From Winogradskyella ouciana (GTDB taxonomy: Bacteria; Bacteroidota; Bacteroidia; Flavobacteriales; Flavobacteriaceae): a stretch of DNA of 64,000 bases. Position numbers and translations under genes: made by a program. Shown one piece after another: positions 35,701-42,864 of this stretch. The stretch is taken from the NCBI RefSeq assembly GCF_009709615.1, contig NZ_WJYA01000002.1:124001-188000 (forward strand). Direction: 5' to 3'. The notes below the pieces were generated by a model. The model had not been told where the DNA came from, searched no databases, and saw only the letters and a list, made by a program, of their open reading frames with translations. The first letter of the stretch is position 1; the number at the start of each line of letters is the position of its first letter.

Positions 35701-37061
35701 TTGCAGATGCAGGTGAAGATATGGTAATTTGTAGTGGAGAGAGTGTAACATTAGATGCATCAGGTGGTGTTACCTATACTTGGAATACAGGAGGAACAGG
35801 AGCTAACCCAACGGTAAGCCCAACTGTTACTACAACTTATACAGTAACAGTAGAAGACGCTTATGGCTATACTGATACAGATAGTGTAACGGTAACGGTA
35901 AACCAAACACCTAACCTTACGGTTACTAATGATATAACTATTATTGAAGGTGAGACTATAGAATTAGTTGCAAATGGTGCAGCTGAATATTTATGGAATA
36001 CAGGTGATGTTTCAAGTTCTATTACCGTAAGTCCGTCACAAACCACTACCTATACAGTTACAGGGACAACAGGAACATGTTCTGCTGAAGCACAGGTAAC
36101 TGTAACCGTTGAAGGGCTTTTTGAAGCTTCAGCTGGTGAAGACAGACGTGTATGTGAAAATGACACTTATGAAGTTGTTTTAACAGCTAATACAGGTGAC
36201 AGTTATTTATGGAGTACGGGAGAAACTACTCAAAGCATAACTGTAAGCCCATTGTCAACTACTACTTACACGGTAACAGTTACAGAAGGCTCTCAAGAAG
36301 ATACTGATGACGTAACGGTTTTTGTAGATCCAAATCCAAATGTTGTAATTGTAAATGGTAATAGCGTTAATATTATGAATGGTGATTTTGTTACCCTATC
36401 AGCAACAGGTGCTAATACCTATCAATGGAACAATGGTGCAACACAGCCAAATATTGCAGTAAGTCCATCACAAACAACAACTTACGAAGTACGAGGATAT
36501 ATTGGTGATTGTTATGACGAAAAACAAGTTGTAGTCAATGTTATTCCTGAGGTTGAAGCTGATGCTGGAGAGGATGTAGAAATTTGTTTAGGAGAAACAG
36601 TAACCTTAACAGCTACGGGAGGTGATGAGTACGAATGGAGTACTGGTGAATCGACACAATCAATTCAGGTGTCACCAAATACTACAACAGAATATACAGT
36701 TACGGTATTTAATGCTTTAGATTTTGACGAAGACTCTGTAATGGTTTTTGTTGATGATGATTGTGATGAAGAAGGAGGCGAAACAGAAGTCCCTGAGGAT
36801 CCTCAAAATTTTTCTTTTGATGTGTTTCCTAATCCAGCTAAAAACTATGTAAATGTTAAACTATCTGGCTCAGTAGCTTTAAGTAGAGTTCATTTATATG
36901 ATATTACAGGTAAGCTTATTCATTCAGAAATTATTTCAAATGACAATTTGAGTATGTCAACAACAACGAGAATAGACGTAACCATGTTGCGACCAGGCAT
37001 GTATATTATTAAGATGAATGATATAGATAGGGAAATAACAAAAAGATTGATAATAAGATAA
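32778..37061 (+). CDS. giant secreted pectate-lyase-like protein with Ig-like repeats and T9SS sorting domain
   Basis: 1427 residues. Signal peptide 1-26 ending LSA/Q. Residues 27-400: pectate lyase (PL1-like) domain with FPGAEGYGKYTVGGRGG, VIFDVGGRINLSSTI, NIVIDHCSLSWASDENLAI, and RLSFFRNAWISSKTRNP. Residues 418-455: calcium-binding TSP3-like DSDNDGMPDFWE and DTDGDGYTNLEEY. Two BIG2 domains at about 470-550 and 555-635. An unassigned 125-residue segment (about 637-760). Eight Ig/PKD-like repeats of about 70 residues at 760-1326 (ADAGEDVEICLGETVTLTA type, each with YxWSTGETT and TTTYTVTV). Type A T9SS sorting domain 1345-1427 (FDVFPNPAKNYVNV, LYDITGKLI, LRPGMYIIKM). Exported by Sec and T9SS to the surface. 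Followed by a strong terminator. Confidence 0.9.
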   Translation: MSTPNYLTRLLLSITFLCLTSIHLSAQIPAFPGAEGYGKYTVGGRGGQVIRVTNLNDSGPGSFRAACEASGPRTVIFDVGGRINLSSTISIDNPYITIAGQHSVGDGITLSMEGTPNAFVMRINTDEVIMRYITIRRSSEKVSSQNSDCLYIQKGHNIVIDHCSLSWASDENLAIADYTTDSDTVGTQNITIQYNMITNAYGGNNKGTLVSDGPTRLSFFRNAWISSKTRNPAISTPTNSAANYDCYFELANNIMYDYSTCVSFNVNKPNSGVFYGNFLNNRGLQEAGGGVSRKWLVFKTDNVEKAWMSGNITPLRPDNTLDEWLAAQHYNGLVNINNPVPAYKRLDAPAPTPIVTENVALWDANDVWANLRDHVGASLPTRDSEDARAVSDVDNLTQTYNNVSNTFPIINNGTPLPDSDNDGMPDFWEVAEYGDISTSNNDDTDGDGYTNLEEYLNQTANGQIPDVPAESVSIAPETATLNVPETLTLTKSFTPVNTTNQNGTWESSDPSIATVDSNGLVTSVSEGIATITFTSTDGGFTDQSIITVTNIVIPLVSVTVTPETATLDVGEAVQLTKELLPEDTTDTLGTWTSSDESVATVDDTGLVTAISEGEAVITYTASDSGMTDSSAITVIDTFYGTYELYNATTDQLIQNIVGDTDVNLGNESNEINFRSIPQGGDDSPDVESVQVVWTGPTSGTWVESGPIYAGLPGGHVDFDFEPYVVEAGTYTFTVTYYSQDGASGNVVAVDNFALTFYFSTLPVANAGPDQEICDGDAATLTASGGPNFLWDNGETTATIVVNPLVTTTYTVSVFDNEGNIDEDSVTVTVNPVPVADAGADVTICEGETTTLTANGGTTYLWSTGETTATIDVSPTSDTTYTVEVTNNNCTSTDDVTVFVNNAPDITVSDDIVIVEGESSTLTANGGDNYTWSTGETTPFINVTPTATTTYSVTSLGVNGCSTTVEVTVTVVPEVIADAGEDMVICSGESVTLDASGGVTYTWNTGGTGANPTVSPTVTTTYTVTVEDAYGYTDTDSVTVTVNQTPNLTVTNDITIIEGETIELVANGAAEYLWNTGDVSSSITVSPSQTTTYTVTGTTGTCSAEAQVTVTVEGLFEASAGEDRRVCENDTYEVVLTANTGDSYLWSTGETTQSITVSPLSTTTYTVTVTEGSQEDTDDVTVFVDPNPNVVIVNGNSVNIMNGDFVTLSATGANTYQWNNGATQPNIAVSPSQTTTYEVRGYIGDCYDEKQVVVNVIPEVEADAGEDVEICLGETVTLTATGGDEYEWSTGESTQSIQVSPNTTTEYTVTVFNALDFDEDSVMVFVDDDCDEEGGETEVPEDPQNFSFDVFPNPAKNYVNVKLSGSVALSRVHLYDITGKLIHSEIISNDNLSMSTTTRIDVTMLRPGMYIIKMNDIDREITKRLIIR

Positions 37062-37093
37062 AAAGAAATAAAAGTTAGTTTTTATTATAGTGA

Positions 37094-37140
37094 AACGGCG
37101 CTAAATTCATAATTGAAATGAGGTTTTAGCGCCGTTATTT
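37094..37140. terminator. bidirectional terminator between the lyase gene and ugd
   Basis: Perfect 12-base stem AACGGCGCTAAA / TTTAGCGCCGTT (37094-37105, 37125-37136), followed by a T run on the plus strand. It serves the two convergent genes. Confidence 0.92.
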
Positions 37141-37156
37141 TTTAATACTGTTTTCT

Positions 37157-38536
37157 TTACTGTCCTATTGAAGAATATTCAAAACCAATGGTGTTCATTT
37201 CAGCCTTATCCAAGATGTTTCTACCATCAAAAATAAATGCTGGTTTCTTCATACTTGAATAAATCTTTTCCCAATCGTAGGTTTTAAACTCGTCCCATTC
37301 TGTCATAATAGCAATGGCATGCGCATCTTTAACAGCTTCATAAGGATCGCTGAAAGTAGCCACAAGATTTTTGTTTTCTTCTTCCGAACGGGTTTCTAAA
37401 TAATTTAAATCAGAATATACCTTTTTAGAAGGCACTTTAGGGTCATAAACCGCAATATTAGCCTGCTCACTCAAAAGATGGTCAGCAACGTAGATAGCGG
37501 CAGACTCACGTGTATCATTGGTATCTTTCTTAAAAGCCCAACCAAGCATTGCTATTTTTTTACCTGAAACGGTATTGTATAATGTACTGATTAAATTATC
37601 TGAAAAACGTCTTTTTTGATGATCGTTTAAAATAATAACCTGCTCCCAGTAATCTGCTACAGCGTTTAAACCATAACTTCTAGCAATATAGACAAGATTG
37701 AGTATATCTTTTTGAAAACAAGACCCACCAAAACCAATTGAAGCATTTAAAAACTTTGGACCAATTCTAGAATCCATACCTATAGCTCTTGCCACTTCAT
37801 TAACGTTAGCTTCAGTATGTTCGCATAATTCTGAGATTGCATTAATGGAAGAAATACGCTGAGCTAAAAATGCATTGGCTGTAAGTTTTGATAATTCTGA
37901 AGACCAAACATTGGTTCTTAAGATTTTCTCTTGTGGTACCCAACTTGCATATATGTTGGCCAAACTTTCTATAGCTGATTCTGATTCTCCACCAATCAAC
38001 ACTCGATCTGGGTGTAATAAATCTTGTATTGCAGTACCTTCTGCTAAGAATTCTGGGTTAGAAAGAATTTCAAACTTAACGTCGCTACCAGTATTGTGTA
38101 AGATACTTTTTATCGCTTGTGCAGTTCTTACAGGTAACGTAGACTTTTCAACCACAATCTTATCTGTAGTGGCAACTTCAGCAATGTTTCTTGCACAAAG
38201 CTCCACATATTTTAAATCGGCTGCCATGCCTTTTCCTTTACCATAAGTTTTTGTTGGAGTGTTGACTGAAATAAAAATCATTTCAGACTCTTTAATGGCT
38301 TTATCGATTTCAGTTGAGAAAAATAAATTCTTGCCTCTGGTTTCGGCAACGATTTCCGCAAGTCCAGGTTCGTAGATAGGTAACTTTGATACGTCTTCAT
38401 CATTCCAAGCGGCAATACGCTCTTCATTAATATCAACAATAGTTACCTGTATATTAGGATTTTTCTTTGCAATTACTGCCATTGTTGGACCACCAACATA
38501 TCCGGCACCAATGCAACATATCTTATTTATCTTCAT
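37157..38536 (-). CDS. ugd: UDP-glucose 6-dehydrogenase
   Basis: 459 residues, the longer UGDH type seen in animals and some Bacteroidota. NAD-binding [16 protein letters not shown] at 8-23, [10 protein letters not shown] at about 128, [11 protein letters not shown] at about 160, the catalytic Cys in [11 protein letters not shown] at about 268-278, and [15 protein letters not shown] at about 328. It oxidises UDP-glucose to UDP-glucuronate with two NAD+. It is adjacent to the UDP-glucuronate 4-epimerase gene on the same strand, 155 bases downstream of it. A palindrome GAAGAATT/AATTCTTC at 38591-38608 lies in the gap. Confidence 0.94.
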   Translation of the reverse strand: MKINKICCIGAGYVGGPTMAVIAKKNPNIQVTIVDINEERIAAWNDEDVSKLPIYEPGLAEIVAETRGKNLFFSTEIDKAIKESEMIFISVNTPTKTYGKGKGMAADLKYVELCARNIAEVATTDKIVVEKSTLPVRTAQAIKSILHNTGSDVKFEILSNPEFLAEGTAIQDLLHPDRVLIGGESESAIESLANIYASWVPQEKILRTNVWSSELSKLTANAFLAQRISSINAISELCEHTEANVNEVARAIGMDSRIGPKFLNASIGFGGSCFQKDILNLVYIARSYGLNAVADYWEQVIILNDHQKRRFSDNLISTLYNTVSGKKIAMLGWAFKKDTNDTRESAAIYVADHLLSEQANIAVYDPKVPSKKVYSDLNYLETRSEEENKNLVATFSDPYEAVKDAHAIAIMTEWDEFKTYDWEKIYSSMKKPAFIFDGRNILDKAEMNTIGFEYSSIGQ

Positions 38537-38590
38537 AGTTTTAAGTTTATTTGACTTGGGTTAAATCCTTTTAGGATGACAAATTTGTAG

Positions 38591-38608
38591 GAAGAATTTT
38601 AATTCTTC
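38591..38608. repeat. small inverted repeat between epimerase and ugd
   Basis: GAAGAATT TT AATTCTTC. It has no T run on either side, so it is not a good terminator; it could be an operator or RNA processing hairpin. Confidence 0.4.
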
Positions 38609-38691
38609 TAAATTAATATACCAACGACCTTTTTTAACGATAAACACCTCTTCTTATTTATAACGAACAGAAACTATCGATATAATGTACC

Positions 38692-39714
38692 TTAACTGTA
38701 ATAGCCTTTGTACCAATCAACAAAAGATTTTACACCTTGTTTTATGGACGTGTTAGGTCTGTAATCATAGTCCTCAATCAACTGATCTACATCTGCCCAG
38801 GTGCGTTCAACATCTCCAGGTTGTATAGGTAACATATTTTTTTCGGCAGTCTTATCTAAATTGACTTCAATTTCCTTAATAAAATCCAAAAGCTTTACAG
38901 AGTTATTATTACCTATGTTGTAAACCTTGTAAAGTTCATTATTATTGACTCTTTCCGTTACTGGCTTTTCAATGATTCTAACTACACCTTCTACAATGTC
39001 ATCTATATAGGTAAAATCACGTTCCATTTTACCATGGTTAAATACCTTTATGGGTCTGTCATTTACAATAGCATCTGTAAATAAGAACATAGCCATATCG
39101 GGTCTTCCCCAAGGTCCATAAACCGTAAAGAATCGTAAACCAGTTGTTGGAATGTTGAACAAGTGGCTATAAGTATGTCCCATTAATTCATTGCTCTTTT
39201 TTGTAGCTGCATATAAGCTAATAGGATGGTCTACATTATCATCTGTAGAAAACGGTATTTTCTTATTAAGGCCATAAACACTAGAGCTACTGGCATATAC
39301 TAAGTGCTTAATATCATTATGCCTGCAACATTCGAGTATATTTAAAAAACCAACAAGGTTAGAATCAATATAAGTTTCAGGATTTTCTAGACTATATCTT
39401 ACTCCAGCTTGTGCGGCCAGGTTACAAACGATATCAAACTTTTCATTATTAAATAAATTTGGTAGCGCTTCTCGATCTTCTAAATTCATTCTAACAAAAG
39501 TGAAATTAGAATTGGTACTACTTTTACAAATGTTATTAAATTCTTCAGCATCATCTCTATCTATACCTAATTCCTTTAATCTGGAAAACTTTAAATTAAC
39601 ATCATAATAATCGTTGATGTTATCCAATCCAACAACCTCATGACCTTTCTCTAACAGTACTTTGGAAGTGAAAAAACCAATAAAACCGGCAGCTCCAGTT
39701 ACTAATACTTTCAT
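38692..39714 (-). CDS. UDP-glucuronate 4-epimerase (CapI-like SDR)
   Basis: 340 residues. NAD loop VTGAAGFIGFFTSKVLLEKG at 4-23, DNINDYYDVNLKFSRL, NLAAQAGVRYSLENP, the catalytic SLYAATKKSNELM (Tyr-x3-Lys), and FTVYGPWGRPDMAMFLF, which is diagnostic for the GlcA 4-epimerases. It turns UDP-GlcA into UDP-GalA, the sugar of pectin-like polymers. With Ugd beside it, the locus can make both uronic acids. The last residues WYKGYY are typical. Confidence 0.92.
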   Translation of the reverse strand: MKVLVTGAAGFIGFFTSKVLLEKGHEVVGLDNINDYYDVNLKFSRLKELGIDRDDAEEFNNICKSSTNSNFTFVRMNLEDREALPNLFNNEKFDIVCNLAAQAGVRYSLENPETYIDSNLVGFLNILECCRHNDIKHLVYASSSSVYGLNKKIPFSTDDNVDHPISLYAATKKSNELMGHTYSHLFNIPTTGLRFFTVYGPWGRPDMAMFLFTDAIVNDRPIKVFNHGKMERDFTYIDDIVEGVVRIIEKPVTERVNNNELYKVYNIGNNNSVKLLDFIKEIEVNLDKTAEKNMLPIQPGDVERTWADVDQLIEDYDYRPNTSIKQGVKSFVDWYKGYYS

Positions 39715-39799
39715 ATTTTAGAATTTGCTAATATAATTTTGACATCAAAGATGTGGATTTTACGCGAAGCCTCTAAATTTTCACCCATAAAATCACAGA

Positions 39800-40177
39800 T
39801 TAATCGTTAAGGTAATTGATTTTTAGAATTTTGGCGAGGGAATCACAGTTTTGCACAGTCAGTTCTAAATCTTGCTCTTTATAACTATTATCGATATGGT
39901 AAACCTTACAAGAGTCTAATTTTGTCTTACTTTTTGAAAAATCCACACTACCGTATTTAATTAAATTAACTACAGTAATAGAGTCTAAAGAATTTTCATC
40001 TATAAAACTTGAGGCTTCGTTTGAATAAGACATAGGCTTAGAGCTTATATTCTTAACTGTTCTCGCATTTGGCCCATAATCACAAGAGGCATCTTTTCCG
40101 TTTAGAAAAAACATTAATATAATAAGGCCTATAGCAAAGCCGCCAAGGTAATACCCTAAGCGATGTATAAATTTCAT
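39800..40177 (-). CDS. small membrane-anchored protein of unknown function
   Basis: 125 residues. One membrane helix at about 8-26 (LGYYLGGFAIGLIILMFFL) followed by a short segment with Cys (NGKDASCDYGPNARTVKNI) and a soluble domain ending LKINYLND. I recall similar proteins in Flavobacteriaceae, possibly labelled DUF4258, but I cannot confirm the family. The GPNARTVKNI segment looks conserved-type. It lies 12 bases downstream of the alanine dehydrogenase gene on the same strand and is probably in its operon. Confidence 0.65.
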   Translation of the reverse strand: MKFIHRLGYYLGGFAIGLIILMFFLNGKDASCDYGPNARTVKNISSKPMSYSNEASSFIDENSLDSITVVNLIKYGSVDFSKSKTKLDSCKVYHIDNSYKEQDLELTVQNCDSLAKILKINYLND

Positions 40178-40189
40178 ATTCAGAGGTAA

Positions 40190-41389
40190 TTAAAAGATCA
40201 ATAGGTTGGCATCATTATAATCTAAACCAAACCATTCTGCAACGGATTTGTTAGTTAAAATGCCGTGGTAAAAATACAACCCATTTTTTAATCCTCTATC
40301 AAAACGCAATGCATTTTCTATACCACCATGTTCGCCAATTTCCAATAGGTAAGGTGTAAAAATATTACTGATGGAAACAGAAGCGGTTCTAGAGTATCTA
40401 GCCGGAATATTGGGAACACAATAATGTGTTACTCCGTTATAATCAAAAGTTGGATGATCGTGAGTAGTAACTTCACTGGTTTCAAAACAACCACCCATAT
40501 CTATACTAACGTCTATAATTACCGAGCCACGCTTCATATGGTTCACCATATCTTCGGAAACCACAATCGGAGCTCTATTGTTTCCTCTTACAGCACCAAT
40601 AGCTACATCGCAGCGTTTTAAAGCTTTCACTAAATTTTTAGGCTGCATGGTTGAGGTATAAACCGTTCTTCCTAAGTTATTCTGAATACATCTGAGTTTT
40701 GTGATGGAACTATCAAACACTTTTACATTGGCACCAAGGCCAATGGCAGAGCGCGCTGCAAATTCACCTACAGTTCCTGCACCTAGGATTAAAACTTCTG
40801 TGGGAGGTACACCATTGATGTTGCCCATCATTAATCCGTTACCACCATTAACATTAGAGAGTAACTCAGAAGCTATTAAAATAGAGGCTGTACCTGCAAT
40901 TTCACTTAGAGAGCGTACTGCTGGATAGGCGCCATCTTCATCCTTTATATACTCAAAAGCCAATGCGGTAATGCGCTTTTTTGCCAAAGCTTCAAAATAA
41001 GTTTTGTCTTGTGTTTTTATCTGGAGAGCAGAAATTAATATCGTTTGTGGATTGATAAGTGATATCTCATCCAATGAAGGTGGTTCAACCTTAAGAATAA
41101 TCGGGCAGGAGTACACCTTTGCTTTATCCTTGGTGACTTCAGCACCTGCTTCGCTATAATCTTTGTCCTTAAAATTGGCTCCTTTACCTGCGCCAGACTC
41201 AAATAGCACTCTGTGTCCATTGGCGGTCAATGCCGACACAGCATCTGGTGTTAGGCATACACGTTTTTCTTGAAAATGGGTTTCCTTTGGGATACCAATA
41301 AAGAGTTCACCTTTTTGTTTAAGAATCTCTAGAGTTTCTTCTTGCGGTAATAGTTGGGCTTTGGTAAATGGCGATAGAGATTTACTCAT
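40190..41389 (-). CDS. ald: alanine dehydrogenase
   Basis: 399 residues. N-terminal LFIGIPKETHFQEKRVCLTPDAV (Arg and Lys of the pyruvate site), IILKVEPPSLDEISLI, AFEYIKDEDGAYPAVRSLSEIAG, NAD loop VLILGAGTVGEFAARSAIGLGA at about 205-226, RGNNRAPIVVSEDMV, and a second half with IDVSIDMGGCFETSEVTTHDHP. It interconverts alanine with pyruvate and ammonia using NAD. The first 30 residues and last 50 are longer than in Bacillus Ald, as in other Bacteroidota; similarity to the NAD(P) transhydrogenase alpha subunit exists, but no PntB is nearby. Confidence 0.88.
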   Translation of the reverse strand: MSKSLSPFTKAQLLPQEETLEILKQKGELFIGIPKETHFQEKRVCLTPDAVSALTANGHRVLFESGAGKGANFKDKDYSEAGAEVTKDKAKVYSCPIILKVEPPSLDEISLINPQTILISALQIKTQDKTYFEALAKKRITALAFEYIKDEDGAYPAVRSLSEIAGTASILIASELLSNVNGGNGLMMGNINGVPPTEVLILGAGTVGEFAARSAIGLGANVKVFDSSITKLRCIQNNLGRTVYTSTMQPKNLVKALKRCDVAIGAVRGNNRAPIVVSEDMVNHMKRGSVIIDVSIDMGGCFETSEVTTHDHPTFDYNGVTHYCVPNIPARYSRTASVSISNIFTPYLLEIGEHGGIENALRFDRGLKNGLYFYHGILTNKSVAEWFGLDYNDANLLIF

Positions 41390-41504
41390 TAAGTCAGTTA
41401 ATTGATATAGTTATTGCAAGATAGTAAAAACACCATCAAGCTCAGTAACAAATTAATCTAACTTCAAATTACGAATAATATCTTAATGTATAAAATAAGG
41501 TGGT

Positions 41505-42059
41505 TTAAAAATATTGTTTCACTTTGTCCCAAATACCTTTAGGTTTGATCATAAACTCTTCCTCAAGTTCTTCCATAGTCTTATCAGCATCGTTTATTTT
41601 ATTAAACATTTTAGCCCTAATTAAATAAATTGAAGGAAAAATTATCGCCATTAATGGAAGAAGCCAGACAATATCAAATTCATCCATATATCTAGTGTCA
41701 TTATTTAAAGCACTAATACACTGGAAAGAAAACATTGCAATTGGTACTAATAACGCATGATACCACCAATGTCTGCAAGTAAAGAACCAAATAAGTGATA
41801 ATAATAAAGGTATTACTTTCATGGCAAATACCCACATGGCTACGTTAGCGCTTCCATATTCCATACTAACATAGGTTCCAAAAATCGTATCCCAGTTGGT
41901 TGTGTCTGGAACATATTCATATAGATAAAACAAAAAGGGAGTCGCTGCAACAAAAGATGCAACAATACTCCCTATAAGAATCTTTTTATTATAAGATTTT
42001 TTATCCGTGTGGCGGAACTTTAAGTTTTCTTTTGTCAACTTGTGTTGTAGTCTGTCCAT
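41505..42059 (-). CDS. four-helix membrane protein of unknown function
   Basis: 184 residues. Basic N-terminus, hydrophobic segments at about 27-48, 70-93, 98-115 and 130-148, then a cytoplasmic acidic segment DADKTMEELEEEFMIKPKGIWDKVKQYF. No family recognised. The start overlaps by 59 bases the end of a 47-residue secreted-peptide gene in another frame (42001-42144), so the two are probably translated from one message. The first 20 residues lie within the overlap and look unlike a conserved protein start, so a later non-ATG start is possible. Confidence 0.65.
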   Translation of the reverse strand: MDRLQHKLTKENLKFRHTDKKSYNKKILIGSIVASFVAATPFLFYLYEYVPDTTNWDTIFGTYVSMEYGSANVAMWVFAMKVIPLLLSLIWFFTCRHWWYHALLVPIAMFSFQCISALNNDTRYMDEFDIVWLLPLMAIIFPSIYLIRAKMFNKINDADKTMEELEEEFMIKPKGIWDKVKQYF

Positions 42060-42144
42060 CTAAGTCAATAATGTTAGTTGCCTGTACAGTAAATAACATT
42101 CCTCCGAAGATCGCAATTGCTAGTACTAGTTTTTTAGCTTTCAT
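42001..42144 (-). CDS. 47-residue secreted small peptide
   Basis: Short open frame from ATG 42144 to TAA 42001. It begins MKAKKLVLAIAIFGG, then a hydrophobic core and VQATN, a good Sec signal peptide cleaved near Ala22, leaving a 25-residue polar, basic peptide ending KLKVPPHG. It has a strong promoter (TTG 42200-42202, 18-base spacer, TACATTTG at 42174-42181) 30 bases upstream. It overlaps the following membrane-protein gene by 59 bases. I have a recollection of small proteins with a similar signal peptide and 'K-VPxHG' ending in related genomes, but cannot cite one. Function unknown. Confidence 0.65.
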   Translation of the reverse strand: MKAKKLVLAIAIFGGMLFTVQATNIIDLDGQTTTQVDKRKLKVPPHG

Positions 42145-42173
42145 AATTTAAGGGATTTAATTAATTAATACTA

Positions 42174-42202
42174 CAAATGTATAGTGCACACATCGCCTGC
42201 AA
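42174..42202 (-). promoter_or_regulatory. promoter of the 47-residue peptide gene
   Basis: Minus strand TTG (complement of 42200-42202), 18 bases, TACATTTG (complement of 42174-42181). Among the best promoter matches in the window. Confidence 0.65.
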
Positions 42203-42296
42203 AAATCAAATTATGTTAAAATCCAATAAATCTTGAGTTTTTAGTTACGGTTTTCCCGTAACTGTAATACTCTTTCGGTAGAATGTAGGTGAAATT

Positions 42297-42767
42297 TTAG
42301 TCTAAAATTTCTGTTTCTGTCATAGCATTATGTTCGGTTAAAAGTTTATTATCTATAGTTAATTTGAGGGATCTAATATTATCGTCTATACTAGTTATAG
42401 TAATGTTTTGAGCATCTTCTGGTAATAATTCTTCAATACGCTCTGGCCATTCTAAAAACAACCAATGGTCACTAGCTAAATAGTCTTCAATACCAAAATT
42501 ATAAGCTTCGTCCAAAGATTCTATTCTGTAAAAATCAAAATGATAAACTTTATCATTTGGTATGCTGTATTCATTTACAATAGAAAATGTAGGGCTTGTG
42601 GCTACATCATCACTATCCATAGCTTTTAGCATGGCATTAATAAACGTAGTCTTACCAGAACCCATTGTACCATCAAACAAGATGGTCTTGGATTTTAAAT
42701 GTTCCAAGATACTAGCGGCAATGGCATCTATATCCTTTAAATGGTATGTAAGCTCAATGGTATTCAC
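42297..42767 (-). CDS. tsaE: tRNA threonylcarbamoyladenosine biosynthesis ATPase TsaE
   Basis: 156 residues. Walker A DGTMGSGKTTFINAML at about 32-47, SPTFSIVNEY (switch), VYHFDFYRIES with the conserved Asp-x-Tyr-Arg, and LFLEWPERIEELLP. It assists TsaB/TsaD/TsaC in making t6A37 of tRNAs. The start is GTG at 42767: the frame upstream closes with TAG two codons earlier and no ATG precedes the P-loop. It follows the porX gene in the same direction, with 97 bases between. Confidence 0.92.
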   Translation of the reverse strand: MNTIELTYHLKDIDAIAASILEHLKSKTILFDGTMGSGKTTFINAMLKAMDSDDVATSPTFSIVNEYSIPNDKVYHFDFYRIESLDEAYNFGIEDYLASDHWLFLEWPERIEELLPEDAQNITITSIDDNIRSLKLTIDNKLLTEHNAMTETEILD

Positions 42768-42864
42768 TACAATCTATTATATTATAGACTACAATGTTAG
42801 CAATAAAAAATTGGAAATCCTAGGAAAAAGTGCATTTCGTCGGATTTTTGTGCCTTTAACGGAT

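Noticed and set aside
35058..36755. CRISPR-like or tandem DNA repeat
   Set aside because: The periodicity of about 210 bases is that of protein Ig-like domains and the copies are diverged; there are no identical repeats with unique spacers.
42773..42789. TCTATTATATTATAGA-type palindrome between tsaE and porX as a terminator
   Set aside because: Pure AT stem without a T run; weak stability.
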